A stretch of DNA of 64,000 nucleotides from Vibrio tubiashii ATCC 19109 (GCF_000772105.1 NZ_CP009357.1:1-64000); one strand, 5' to 3'; numbered from the stretch's first letter, positions 43,156 to 51,991 are shown. Notes: a model not told the origin generated them from the letters alone. Program-made: numbers and translations.

Positions 43156-43175
43156 TCTATTTAGAGGAATCAGTA

Positions 43176-44180
43176 ATGTCAAATATGAAAGTAGTTGATC
43201 TTAATCAGCGTTCAGACGAGTGGTTGCAATGGCGGTCTAAGGGAGTTACGGCATCGGATATTCCGATCATCCTTGGGCTCAGTCCATACAAGACACGTTG
43301 GCAACTTTGGGCGGAAAAAGTCGGGCGTATTAATGCTCCTGATATATCCAACAACCCCAATGTAAAACGTGGTGTTCGCCTTGAAGATGAAGCTCGCCAA
43401 TTGGCCGAAGGTCGTTATGGTGAGGTTCTGCTTCCGCTCTGTGGGGAATGCGCTCGATGGGATGTGTTGCGTGCGAGCTTTGATGGGCTTGATTCAGCAA
43501 TGCAACCATTTGAGTTCAAGGCCCCCAGTGAATCGGTGTGGGATGACATCGAAAAGAAAGGTGTCGAGTCCAGTACGTATAAATTGTATGAGGCGCAAGT
43601 CCATGCTCAATGTGCGGTTGCAGGGACGACAACCGGTCGCCTGATTTTTTACAAAGAAGGCGGTCAGGACCTGGATTTTTCTGTCACGTTAACACCTGAA
43701 AGGGAGAATGAAATCCTTGAGGCGGCAAAGCTCTTTTGGGAGCACGTAGTAACCAATACGCCCCCTGAGACTGATCCTGAAAGAGACTGGTATATACCGG
43801 AATCTGGAGATCAGCTGTTCAAGTGGGATGCGTATGCTGATGCATGGCGCACGCAGCACCATCGCATACAAGCACTTAAAGATGAACTGAAAGTTCTTGA
43901 AAAAGAGCAGAAGGGGATTCAGAAGGCAATGATCACGTTGATGGGTCCGTTTATGCAGGCGGACATTGGTGGCGTGAAAGTTACCCGATTCATGAAGAAG
44001 GGCAGTATCGATTATGGCGCTTATCTGAAGGACACGTTCCCAGATAAAGACCTAACCGATGAACTGGAGTCCTACCGCAAAGCGTCTCGTGAGGAGTCTC
44101 GCTTCAGCAGGTCTGAAGATGAACTCGTTAATACGGATGTTGGTGAGGTTGTGACTACGGTGAAATCTGCTTACTTCTGA
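43176..44180 (+). CDS. YqaJ/lambda-Exo-type recombination exonuclease
   Basis: 334 aa. YqaJ nuclease core: GVTASDIPIILGLSPY, a D in SFDGLD (D103) and the catalytic EFK (E113, K115), plus a Gln/His-rich helix (YEAQVHAQCAV). It digests one strand of a DNA end to expose ssDNA for RecT. The extra C-terminal region (~225-330) with a coiled coil (~230-255) is specific to this type. GAGGAA ribosome site. Confidence 0.9.
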   Translation: MSNMKVVDLNQRSDEWLQWRSKGVTASDIPIILGLSPYKTRWQLWAEKVGRINAPDISNNPNVKRGVRLEDEARQLAEGRYGEVLLPLCGECARWDVLRASFDGLDSAMQPFEFKAPSESVWDDIEKKGVESSTYKLYEAQVHAQCAVAGTTTGRLIFYKEGGQDLDFSVTLTPERENEILEAAKLFWEHVVTNTPPETDPERDWYIPESGDQLFKWDAYADAWRTQHHRIQALKDELKVLEKEQKGIQKAMITLMGPFMQADIGGVKVTRFMKKGSIDYGAYLKDTFPDKDLTDELESYRKASREESRFSRSEDELVNTDVGEVVTTVKSAYF

Positions 44181-44201
44181 TATGTGAATTTAAGTGTGAT
44201 G

Positions 44202-44226
44202 CCCTGGGGAGCTTGTAGCCCCAGGG
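44202..44226 (+). other. GC-rich leader hairpin
   Basis: CCCTGGGG (44202-44209) and CCCCAGGG (44219-44226) around nine bases, no T-tract. First of two hairpins in the 239-nt gap before the 44420 gene. Confidence 0.6.
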
Positions 44227-44338
44227 TACAAATATTTGACTTGTCCACCATCGGACACCAGACAAGAATTCCGGCTTTCTTGCCCGTAAGCAAGGGAGCC
44301 AAACATAGCGGGTACTCCTGATTGGAGGCGAGGTTCGC

Positions 44339-44382
44339 AGGCTTCCCTAAAGCGTTTTCGCTGAGAGCGTTTTAGGGAGCCT
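44339..44382 (+). other. long leader hairpin before the 44420 gene
   Basis: AGGCTTCCCTAAA (44339-44351) pairs with TTTAGGGAGCCT (44371-44382, one unpaired base), with a further GCG/CGC option inside. The CCTAAA/TTTAGG arms recall the hairpin at 39796. Confidence 0.6.
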
Positions 44383-44419
44383 GTGGGCTTCAAATTCAAT
44401 CAAATTTAGGAGATTCGCT

Positions 44420-44674
44420 ATGACACATTTCGTAATGACTGAAGAACAAGTACAGCAATCAGTTGCTGGTGCTCGAATAGAATCCGCCGTTTCGGTTGCG
44501 ATCGCGCAAGCCGACAAAATGTCAGAATGCGGCGGTTGCCATATGACCGTGGTGCGCACAAAGCGTCATGGAATATGTATCTATCACGACTACCAGATGA
44601 AAGTTGCTAAAGATGAAATCATTGAAGAAATCTACAGCACAGAGAATGGTTTCATATTTCGGTCGGCTGCTTAA
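44420..44674 (+). CDS. Hypothetical small protein, paralogue of the 39980 product
   Basis: 84 aa; contains CGGCHM and a C-terminal DEIIEEIYSTENGFIF segment like that of the 39980 protein. TAGGAGA precedes the ATG. Soluble. Function unknown. Confidence 0.65.
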   Translation: MTHFVMTEEQVQQSVAGARIESAVSVAIAQADKMSECGGCHMTVVRTKRHGICIYHDYQMKVAKDEIIEEIYSTENGFIFRSAA

Positions 44675-45049
44675 TGGCGGCTCCGAAGGAAGTGGGCAAT
44701 ACATGCATAGAGATGCAGCCTGTCATCAGAATCTGCATCTTGTATTGCGCCTTACTACTCTATGTGAGGCGAGGCAGATACGCTGAGTATCTGCCTTCCT
44801 TATGTCCATTCTGGAAACGGAGTGGCTATAAGAAAGGCGAAATCGTCTTCACAGAATTTTGATCGTGCTTGCACGACAAAATAAGTGTCTATTCCGGATA
44901 TTGAAACGGACACGACGGCTGCGGCTGTATATCCCTACTCAACATTTAAAGTCTTACCACGCCAGTAGGCCATCATCACCTACTGGGTGGTCGGTGTGCT
45001 TCTGGCTGGGGTGACTTATACCTCAACACAATGTAATAGGAGCACATCC
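44675..45049 (+). other. 375-nt structured leader of the AAA gene
   Basis: Contains a GGCAGATAC/GTATCTGCC hairpin (44773-44795), a CCAGTAGG/CCTACTGG hairpin (44962-44986) and CTCAAC boxes at 44938 and 45022. An open frame of 62 codons (44674-44862) runs through the first hairpin and is not considered a gene. Confidence 0.55.
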
Positions 45050-46015
45050 ATGACACATCGTGATCAAGCTTTAGCTGTTCGCACTACTTTCAACCTTGAT
45101 GTACCCGCTGAGGTCATCACAGCAGGCTTTGCTGACACACAGAACCCTCATGTGCCTAACCGCGATGATGGCTATGTGTTTCGTCGGGAAACCTTGCGCG
45201 ACATCCTGAGTTTTCTGGATGACCCCGATGGCGATGGTTTGTATTTCTCTGGTCACTACGGTGCCGGTAAAACAACCTTGCCCTACCAGGTAGCCGCTCG
45301 GCTTTGCTGGCCAGTTCAGTCCTTCACGGCTCACAGTCGTATGGAATTTGATGATCTGGTTGGTACCTGGAAACTGGTCAACGGCACCATGCAATTCCTG
45401 CATGGACCCTTAGCCGTTGCCATGCGTGAAGGTCACTTGTTCATATTGAACGAGATTGACCGTGCCGATCCTGGTCAGCTTGCTGGTCTGCATGATGTCC
45501 TTGAAGGGCATCCCTTGGTTATTGCAACCAATGGAGGAGAGGTGATTCGCGCACATGAAAACTTTCGATTCATTGCCAATGGCAACAGCATGGGATCTGG
45601 AGACAGTACCGGGCTGTATCAAGGCGTTAACCAATTGGATATTGCCTTTATGGATCGATTCAGGGTGGTCGAAGTTGATTATCCAACCGAGGATGTCGAA
45701 ATGATGATCCTCCAAAAGAAAACACCAGAACTTCCCGAAGAGATCCGTCGGAATATGATTCGCGTTGCGAACCAGATCCGGAGGCTGTTCATTGGTGGAG
45801 AGGAATCGGCTACGCCGTTGACCATTACTATGTCTACTCGTGCCTTGTGCCGATGGGCAAAGTTAACCCTGGTGTTTCGCAATGCGCCTAACGCGCTCGC
45901 TTATGCTTTGAATCAGTCATTGCTTGCAAAGGCTGAACCTGAACAGAAGATTGCGATCGAGCAAATTGCTAGAGACGTGTTTGGCTCAACCTGGCAACAG
46001 GGAGAGGCAGCATGA
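45050..46015 (+). CDS. MoxR/CobS-like AAA+ ATPase
   Basis: 321 aa. AAA+ core with Walker A GHYGAGKT (68-75), MoxR-type Walker B LNEIDRAD (E135, D137), sensor 1 FRFIANGNS (~173-180) and an Arg finger region (FMDRFRVVEVDYP). ATG 45050 is chosen for TAGGAG upstream. Named cobS-like in SXT-type elements, but no cobalamin pathway is present. It most likely remodels a target together with the VWA protein at 47911, as MoxR-VWA pairs do. Confidence 0.85.
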   Translation: MTHRDQALAVRTTFNLDVPAEVITAGFADTQNPHVPNRDDGYVFRRETLRDILSFLDDPDGDGLYFSGHYGAGKTTLPYQVAARLCWPVQSFTAHSRMEFDDLVGTWKLVNGTMQFLHGPLAVAMREGHLFILNEIDRADPGQLAGLHDVLEGHPLVIATNGGEVIRAHENFRFIANGNSMGSGDSTGLYQGVNQLDIAFMDRFRVVEVDYPTEDVEMMILQKKTPELPEEIRRNMIRVANQIRRLFIGGEESATPLTITMSTRALCRWAKLTLVFRNAPNALAYALNQSLLAKAEPEQKIAIEQIARDVFGSTWQQGEAA

Positions 46016-46836
46016 GCAATGAATTTGTCGTACTTCATTACCAGGATGGCAGCTCCGATAAGATCTGGGCTATCAACAAAGTAGCGAATGCGGATAACTC
46101 GCACACCGTTTGGTTTGGTAGACGCGGAACCAAGCTTCAAAGCAAGAAAGTTGGCTACAAAACGTGGTCAGCTTTAATGCAAAGCAAGCTGGATAAGGGT
46201 TATCGCGAAGTGGAAAACGTCACTATCGATGTTGAAAACAACGTGGTTGTTCCTTTTCTTCAGGCAACTGAAGAATCCGAAGAGTTACCAGATGCCTTGT
46301 GGTACCGGGTGTCCAATCAGGTTCCTGTGAATGTGATTCGTGACTATCTGAATATCACTATTCAACTGGTTTCCGAGCATAGCAATGAGGAGTTAGAGCG
46401 GTTAATTCAGCTCCCGACTTACAAAGCTTTATATGCCGGAAAAAAGAGCGGTGGTGCTGACTACACGGAGGGGCCTTTGGCCCTTCTGTTGTTGTTTGGT
46501 CTACGCCGTTACCTAAATGATGTTGCAGGATCTCCGTTATCTACGGAAATCATGCAGATTGCTAATGATGGAAGTGAGCTTCTCCCTGAGAGGTTTGCGG
46601 ACATTGAGGACTATGTTCGTTCCTATGCCATTGGGTTGTTTGAACACAACGGATGGTTTGGTAACCGGACAAGTGGTGATTGGAAGGAATATGTTGATGG
46701 CGTAGCCGGACAGCATAACCTTTCTCACTACACCTCAGTAACTGGCATCAAGCCATTAGCAATTGCGATGGGATGTATTGACGCTCCGATTGATCTGACG
46801 GTTATCCGTACAGAGACAAAGGCCGCGTTTTTCTGA
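46012..46836 (+). CDS. WGR-domain protein
   Basis: 274 aa. Residues ~9-67 (SSDKIWAINKV, HTVWFGRRGTKLQ, LDKGYREVE) match the WGR domain found in PARPs and bacterial DNA-repair operons, which senses DNA ends with nearby conserved residues. The rest (~90-274) is helical and unassigned. Overlaps the AAA gene by four bases, so the proteins are translated together. A DNA-sensing role in the MoxR-VWA module is inferred. Confidence 0.75.
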   Translation: MSNEFVVLHYQDGSSDKIWAINKVANADNSHTVWFGRRGTKLQSKKVGYKTWSALMQSKLDKGYREVENVTIDVENNVVVPFLQATEESEELPDALWYRVSNQVPVNVIRDYLNITIQLVSEHSNEELERLIQLPTYKALYAGKKSGGADYTEGPLALLLLFGLRRYLNDVAGSPLSTEIMQIANDGSELLPERFADIEDYVRSYAIGLFEHNGWFGNRTSGDWKEYVDGVAGQHNLSHYTSVTGIKPLAIAMGCIDAPIDLTVIRTETKAAFF

Positions 46837-46955
46837 CTGTCGCCAACCTGGATGGGCAACCGTCCTACTCTCAACCTCCTCTGGCCTTTGGGCCAAACAC
46901 TCAATCTCGCTAGGTAACTAGCTAACTCAACCACTTTCTCTACAAGGAGATACAC

Positions 46956-47900
46956 ATGGAATTTATCCGTGGGACCACACTCGTCCATTTGAAAATGCGC
47001 TGCTGGGGCGGAGAGAAAAAGGCCTCCCGAGACAGCGACATTCACTTAGGCGCTGACGGCAAAATGCCGCCAGAAAAACTGCTCGATTTGGGCAGAAAGA
47101 AGATATTTCCACCAAAGGCGCTCGACCCTTTAATGAGTAAGCGTAAAGCGGCGGAAAGAGCTTGTTTAGCTGAAGGTACACGTTTCATGGGCGGCTTTGC
47201 CGTTCCCGATGATGTTGTAGAAGGTCTTTTGGCCAAACTCGAAGACATCAAGGAAATGTTCTATTCGGAGTTGCAGGTATTTCTTGCTGATTTCGACCGG
47301 AACAAAGAAGCGTGGATCGCGGAGAACGACGAATTTGCACACATCATTCGTGACCAGGTTCCTGACCGGGAAACGGTGTCAAAGTCGTTTGAATTCTCCA
47401 TCAAGCTTTACAAGCTACAGCCACTCGAAGGCTTCGAGCCTGACGAAAATGAAGTGGCGAACCAGATCTTGCATGAGGTGGGTTTAACCTGCAAACAGAT
47501 GTCTGATCGCATGTTGGACCGGAAACGGTCAATCAGCGGTAAGAACCTCTCTGAGCAGCTCGATCCTCTTATCAAGAAACTCGATACCTTGTCGTTCGGT
47601 AATGGTCGCATTCTGAAGGTACTTAATGAGTTTTTTGCTCTGCAAAAAGCCATTCCGATGGAAATGATTGACCAGGACCACCCGACATTTGGGCAAGTGC
47701 TTACCTTCCTTTCAATGTGTTCTGACAGCGACAAGCTTGAACGAATCATTGATGGGCAATTTTCAGTAAGCAAGCTCATAGAGGGTATGAAACGGTCGGT
47801 AACGGTTTCCAGCTCGTCTGGACCTGCGCCAACCATACCAAAATCAACCCAACCTGCGGCTGTGACAACGCACACCATAACGGCTGGGGCTTACTTCTAG
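46956..47900 (+). CDS. DUF3150 protein
   Basis: 314 aa, mainly helical. The layout VPDDVVEGLLAKLEDIKEMFYSELQVFLADFD fits DUF3150 by its alternation, with YKLQPLEG in the middle; DUF3150 genes regularly accompany cobS- and cobT-like genes in SXT, IncC and phage-like elements. Ser/Pro/Thr-rich tail. AAGGAGA ribosome site. Probably a scaffold between the AAA motor and the VWA protein; function unproven. Confidence 0.75.
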   Translation: MEFIRGTTLVHLKMRCWGGEKKASRDSDIHLGADGKMPPEKLLDLGRKKIFPPKALDPLMSKRKAAERACLAEGTRFMGGFAVPDDVVEGLLAKLEDIKEMFYSELQVFLADFDRNKEAWIAENDEFAHIIRDQVPDRETVSKSFEFSIKLYKLQPLEGFEPDENEVANQILHEVGLTCKQMSDRMLDRKRSISGKNLSEQLDPLIKKLDTLSFGNGRILKVLNEFFALQKAIPMEMIDQDHPTFGQVLTFLSMCSDSDKLERIIDGQFSVSKLIEGMKRSVTVSSSSGPAPTIPKSTQPAAVTTHTITAGAYF

Positions 47901-47910
47901 GGAGGTTCGT

Positions 47911-49713
47911 ATGAACAAACTGCAAACCGCCCTGGAAAGGGCTCTACCTATTGTTGCGGCTGCCTATGGCGAACAGTTCGGTGTCAATGTTGTGCTGTCT
48001 GGCACGGACGCATACACCGATGGCGAGACCATTTACTTGCCTTTGCTGAACGCTATGAGTGAGTTGAGAGAAGTGTTGTTTGGCTATCTCGCTCACGAAG
48101 CTGCGCACGTTCGATCATCGGATTTCAACACCTTGAAAAAGTGTAAGAGTCCGATGGAGAAATCCTGTACCAACCTCATCGAGGACATCAGGATCGAGCG
48201 TCTCATTCAGGAAGTGTTTCCTGGTACTCAGTTTACGCTGAATGCCATGTGGAGCTATATCGTGGAGCAGGGCATGAGTCCTCCCGCGACGCCTGAAGAC
48301 AATGAAGCAACGCAGTTGTTTCAGTACCTCTTACATCGCTTGCGATCGGAGGTGCTGCATCGGGACGCTTCAACTCCGCTGGCGGAGTCAAGCCAACGGG
48401 TGGTTGAACAGACATTTCCGGTAGGTTTTTTCGTCCGTTTGGATGGCTTGCTTGGAAAACACTTGGACAACTTAACCTGTAGCGACGACTGCCTGAAGTT
48501 GGCGAGAGCCATACTCAAGGCATTGAAGGATGCTGAAGAAGAGGAACGCCAACAGCAACAAAACCAGGAACAACAGCAGCAAAGCAGCGATTCATCGCAA
48601 GGTGATCAAAGCCAACAAGCTGGTGGATCGGGTGGAAGTGGTGACGGCGAATCACAACCTCAACCGGGAAAGGCAGACTCATCGAACGGTGGTGATGCTA
48701 ACCAGGGGACAGGAGACTCACAGCAGTCCAGCGCAGACAGTGATGGCAACGGCAACCAGGCTCAGGATACTGGGTCAGGAAACCAGTCATCGTCGGCCCA
48801 AGGTGCATCGGATTCGTCCGGTGATCAGGGTCAACCTCAAGGTGGCAACGGTGCTTCTTTGCATGAGCGGCTCATTAACGAGACCAATCTGCCAGAGGAT
48901 GCCGTTGGGCAGCTACGAGAGCAATTGGCAGATCAAGCCCGTGAAGACAACGATGGAGAACGTGTGGCCATTGATACGTCCAGCGTGGGGAGTGATGCCA
49001 GAAATCATGGTGATACCAGTAGTTTGAAAACCGGCATTCTTGCCTCTTCAACTATTCGGTCGCGCCTGCTCGGTCTGCTGCAAGCCCAAACCCGTCAAAA
49101 GCAATGGTTACATACCAGAGGCAAGCGGGTAGACGGCAAACGCCTGGCCAGACTGCCAACCGGCGACTCGCGGGTGTTTATCCAGCGAGAGGAGATGCAA
49201 CGACCTGACACTGCGGTTCATGTGCTGCTTGATTGCAGCGGTTCCATGAATCGAATTCAGGAAGTCGCAAATCAAGCCACGGTGTCCTTGGCATTGGCTG
49301 TATCCACTATCCCGAAGTGTGACATCGCTGCGTCGATGTTTCCGGGTATTGGTGGAGAGGTCAGTCCGATACTGCATCGTGGTCAGCCTGTTCGTGCTGG
49401 TCTGGGACGATTCGCTGTTTGCTCAAGTGGCGGTACACCATTGGCAGAAGCCATGTTGTATGCCGCCAGAGAGTTAGTGGCGAGTAAGCGTCAGCGCAAG
49501 GTGCTCATCATCATCACTGATGGTGCCCCAAATAATGGGGGAGCAGTTCGATATTTGAACGACCTTGTTGCTGGTCACGTTGATACCTATGCAATTGGTA
49601 TCGGCTCAACTGCGGTTAGTCAGTACTTCGAGAAGTGGTCTGTGATCAACGATGTGAAGGAGCTTCAAAAAGCGCTTTTCACGATTGCTGGCCAATTCCT
49701 CGACCTGCACTAA
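47911..49713 (+). CDS. CobT-like VWA protein with HExxH motif
   Basis: 600 aa. N-terminal helical domain with HEAAH at 62-66 (a zinc-protease-type HExxH), a long Gln/Ser/Gly/Asp-rich linker (~210-315), and a C-terminal VWA domain with MIDAS motif DCSGS (441-445) and later SGGTPLAEA and ITDGAPNN. Sequence type is that of CobT-like VWA partners of MoxR ATPases. A peptidase-like fold coupled to an AAA motor hints at regulated proteolysis. Ten bases after the DUF3150 gene, with GGAGG. Confidence 0.85.
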   Translation: MNKLQTALERALPIVAAAYGEQFGVNVVLSGTDAYTDGETIYLPLLNAMSELREVLFGYLAHEAAHVRSSDFNTLKKCKSPMEKSCTNLIEDIRIERLIQEVFPGTQFTLNAMWSYIVEQGMSPPATPEDNEATQLFQYLLHRLRSEVLHRDASTPLAESSQRVVEQTFPVGFFVRLDGLLGKHLDNLTCSDDCLKLARAILKALKDAEEEERQQQQNQEQQQQSSDSSQGDQSQQAGGSGGSGDGESQPQPGKADSSNGGDANQGTGDSQQSSADSDGNGNQAQDTGSGNQSSSAQGASDSSGDQGQPQGGNGASLHERLINETNLPEDAVGQLREQLADQAREDNDGERVAIDTSSVGSDARNHGDTSSLKTGILASSTIRSRLLGLLQAQTRQKQWLHTRGKRVDGKRLARLPTGDSRVFIQREEMQRPDTAVHVLLDCSGSMNRIQEVANQATVSLALAVSTIPKCDIAASMFPGIGGEVSPILHRGQPVRAGLGRFAVCSSGGTPLAEAMLYAARELVASKRQRKVLIIITDGAPNNGGAVRYLNDLVAGHVDTYAIGIGSTAVSQYFEKWSVINDVKELQKALFTIAGQFLDLH

Positions 49714-49732
49714 TGGCTTCGCTCAACACCCT

Positions 49733-49753
49733 GCGGGGATACATCTCCCCCGC
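49733..49753 (+). other. leader hairpin, family B copy 1
   Basis: GCGGGG (49733-49738) and CCCCGC (49748-49753); CTCAAC box at 49722-49727. Resembles the leader at 51518. Precedes the 49795 gene. Confidence 0.55.
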
Positions 49754-49794
49754 ACGGGTGAGGTGTGTCTTCCCGCTACACCGGGAGGTCCACT

Positions 49795-50112
49795 ATGGAG
49801 CAACTGTCATTGATGGACTTGCTTGAGGCGCTTGAGAACGACACAAAGTTCGAGGGTGACCTGGAGAAGATCCTTACCGATGAAGATATTCCGTACCTTC
49901 GGGAAAACCTACTAATCGAGTCAGTGAAATCTGCCTTTGGTGAAAGTCGTGGTGGCCAGAAACGTAAGCCATCTGATGAAGCCTGGGAGTGGATTATTTC
50001 GGAAGATCGGGAGCTGCCGTTCTCGTTCAACCAATGCTGCCTCGCTTGTGGAGTCGATCCCGACAAGATGCTTGATTGGCTGCGTTACTACAAACGCAAG
50101 TTCATGAGCTAA
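49795..50112 (+). CDS. Hypothetical protein
   Basis: 105 aa, acidic, helical. The C-terminal part (FSFNQCCLACGVDPDKMLDWLRYYKRKFM) looks like a small helix-turn-helix or dimerisation unit. ATG 49795 has GGGAGG upstream; the frame is open 30 bases earlier. Not recognised. Confidence 0.6.
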   Translation: MEQLSLMDLLEALENDTKFEGDLEKILTDEDIPYLRENLLIESVKSAFGESRGGQKRKPSDEAWEWIISEDRELPFSFNQCCLACGVDPDKMLDWLRYYKRKFMS

Positions 50113-50189
50113 CTCAACCCAAACCTGGGACATAAACACTGTGTCCCTATGGGCATGGTGTGTCCCTCACTCAACGAAAGGTAAACACC

Positions 50190-50357
50190 ATGTCTAATAC
50201 TCAACAAAATGTAATTAAACATCAGCAGGTAAATGCACGCGGTACACCGGTTCGCCAAATCACGGTTTATACCCCGGAGCGAGTAACAGAGCTGTTCTAT
50301 CAGTTTGTTATGGAGCAATGGGTACCGTACAAGCGAGTCGTTCATTCCGTGCATTGA
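50190..50357 (+). CDS. Hypothetical small protein
   Basis: 55 aa, Gln/Val-rich, soluble. CTCAAC box (50170) and GAAAGG precede its ATG. A hairpin with AAGGGG/CCCCTT follows at 50359. Not recognised. Confidence 0.55.
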   Translation: MSNTQQNVIKHQQVNARGTPVRQITVYTPERVTELFYQFVMEQWVPYKRVVHSVH

Positions 50358-50436
50358 TAAAGGGGCCTCGCCCCTTTGTTTCACTGGCTGACAGTGGAAC
50401 TGAAAAATTTGGTGAAACTGTCAGAGGGAGATACCT

Positions 50437-51513
50437 ATGAAGAAACGAAACTCAACTGAAATGAAGCGCCGAATGGAAGGCCGTTGGCTTGCTGCTTTCA
50501 AAGCACTCGCGCCAGCACTGGATCAGGCCATCGACAACCTCGGTACGAATGTACCTTGCCCGGTTGAAGGTGGAACGGACGGTTTTAGGCTTTTCAAAGA
50601 CGCCAACTACACAGGCGGTGGAGTAAAACAGTCATGGCGTATTATCCCGGAAGGGATCGATATGCTCATGTGGGTAAATGATTGGTCCTTTACCAAGGTC
50701 TACGATGAACTTGAAGCCTGGTTGGGTGATAAACCTGTCGAGGCTGGACCGAAATATCTACCAAAGCCTAAGCCTGTAGATGAAGAGGGTCTACGCAAGT
50801 GGCTGAACAGGATTTGGAAAGAGGCATTGCCTTTGACCGATCTTTCAGCTTATCCAGCTCGGGCCTACTTCAGCTACCGTTGGGTGAATACTGCTGCATT
50901 GTCTGCCAACGATGTGCGGTTTCATCCTTGTCTTAACTACAAAGACAAACAGGGCAACGTTCTTGGTAAGTTCGGAGCAGTCCTGTCTCTGGTGCGCAAT
51001 AACGAGGGAGAGCCAGTCGCGATACATCGGACGTTCATCACTAAAGGTGGATTGAAGGTAAATCTCGGCAAAACTCATAAGCCTAAGAAGATGACGCCTT
51101 CTGTGAATCAACGCAGTAAGGGGCGGCATATTCGGTTGTTTGCACCACAAAACGGTTACTTGGGAGTCTCTGAAGGTCTGGAAACTGCGCTCGCGGTATA
51201 CCAGGCTAAGCAGTTTCCCGTTTGGCCGGGCCTGTCCAACACAATACTTCAATCGTTCGTTCCTCCAAAGGGCGTGCATACGATTCTGAATTTTGTGGAT
51301 AAAGACAGAAACAAAGCAGGGGAGAATGCGGCGGAAATTCTTCGGGCAAATTTAGCGCCTAAAGGTATTCGCGTTATCGACCTGTTACCTCCAACGCCGA
51401 TTCTCGATACCGATGAAAAAGGTGTTGATTGGGCGGATCAGTTGAAAAGGGATGCCAGTGGCTTTGGTCTGATAGACCAGGCACTTGCCTTCAGCCGACT
51501 GAAACAAGCCTGA
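50437..51513 (+). CDS. Toprim primase with degenerate zinc finger
   Basis: 358 aa resembling P4-type/DUF7146 primases. The N-terminal zinc-finger region keeps the frame VPCPVEGGTDGFRLFKD but has only one Cys (C41) where CxxC-type fingers are expected. The Toprim domain has the catalytic Glu in VSEGLETALA (E246) and D288/D290 in VDKDRNKAGE. No helicase domain is attached. It likely primes complementary-strand synthesis after transfer or at a replication origin. AGAGGGAG ribosome site. Confidence 0.8.
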   Translation: MKKRNSTEMKRRMEGRWLAAFKALAPALDQAIDNLGTNVPCPVEGGTDGFRLFKDANYTGGGVKQSWRIIPEGIDMLMWVNDWSFTKVYDELEAWLGDKPVEAGPKYLPKPKPVDEEGLRKWLNRIWKEALPLTDLSAYPARAYFSYRWVNTAALSANDVRFHPCLNYKDKQGNVLGKFGAVLSLVRNNEGEPVAIHRTFITKGGLKVNLGKTHKPKKMTPSVNQRSKGRHIRLFAPQNGYLGVSEGLETALAVYQAKQFPVWPGLSNTILQSFVPPKGVHTILNFVDKDRNKAGENAAEILRANLAPKGIRVIDLLPPTPILDTDEKGVDWADQLKRDASGFGLIDQALAFSRLKQA

Positions 51514-51517
51514 CTAC

Positions 51518-51584
51518 CTCAACTACTACCCTGCGGGGACACGCTCCCCGCAAGGGGAGTAGTGTTTCTGCGGGTTTCCTCAAC
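51518..51584 (+). other. leader with two CTCAAC boxes, family B copy 2
   Basis: CTCAAC at 51518-51523 and 51579-51584 flank GCGGGG/CCCCGC and CCCGC...GCGGG pairings, similar to 49722-49780. Upstream of the 51599 gene. Confidence 0.6.
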
Positions 51585-51598
51585 ATAAGGAGATCAAT

Positions 51599-51991
51599 AT
51601 GCAGAATGATTTATCAACCATGCAGTCGGTCGAAATACCGGTTAGCAAACTTGAACAAATGGCTTATGGCCATGCGACAGCCCAATTCATTAGCTGTGAC
51701 AACGGCTTTGAAGGCACCTGGTTTGAACGCTATCAGTATCTGTCTGAGTGTGTTTCAGACAACAAAGAGCCTGAAGGGTGGGTTGCGTGGCAGCCGTTTG
51801 AAACATGGGAATGGAGCGACATCGTTGAGCAGATCGACAGTGAAGCTGACTCATTTCTTTCCACAATCAAGCAAGCGCTGGAGTATGCCAAAAATGGCAT
51901 TGTTGCTTCAGCAATTGATTGCTCACTCGATAGCGATATGAATCAGTTGGATATGATTCATTTGATCGAGCTGGGTTCCAAAGAGCAGTAA
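51599..51991 (+). CDS. Hypothetical acidic protein
   Basis: 130 aa, strongly acidic, Trp-rich centre (EGWVAWQPFETWEWSD). AAGGAGA before the ATG. An acidic, DNA-mimic-like charge pattern is notable but function is unknown. Confidence 0.6.
   Translation: MQNDLSTMQSVEIPVSKLEQMAYGHATAQFISCDNGFEGTWFERYQYLSECVSDNKEPEGWVAWQPFETWEWSDIVEQIDSEADSFLSTIKQALEYAKNGIVASAIDCSLDSDMNQLDMIHLIELGSKEQ

Noticed and set aside
44674..44862. 62-codon frame after the 44420 gene
   Set aside because: It runs through a clear hairpin (44773-44795), has no ribosome site of its own and lies in a leader region; treated as non-coding.
48530..49027. 165-codon frame in the VWA gene
   Set aside because: It is the +1 frame of the repetitive Gln/Ser linker of the 47911 protein; composition is low-complexity and it has no start context.
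45050..49713. Cobalamin (cobalt chelatase) pathway
   Set aside because: The AAA and VWA proteins resemble CobS and CobT, but no CobN or other cobalamin gene is present and the neighbours are recombination genes.
51429..51941. 170-codon frame over the end of the primase and the next gene
   Set aside because: Overlaps two supported genes and their leader; peptide looks like frame-shifted sequence.
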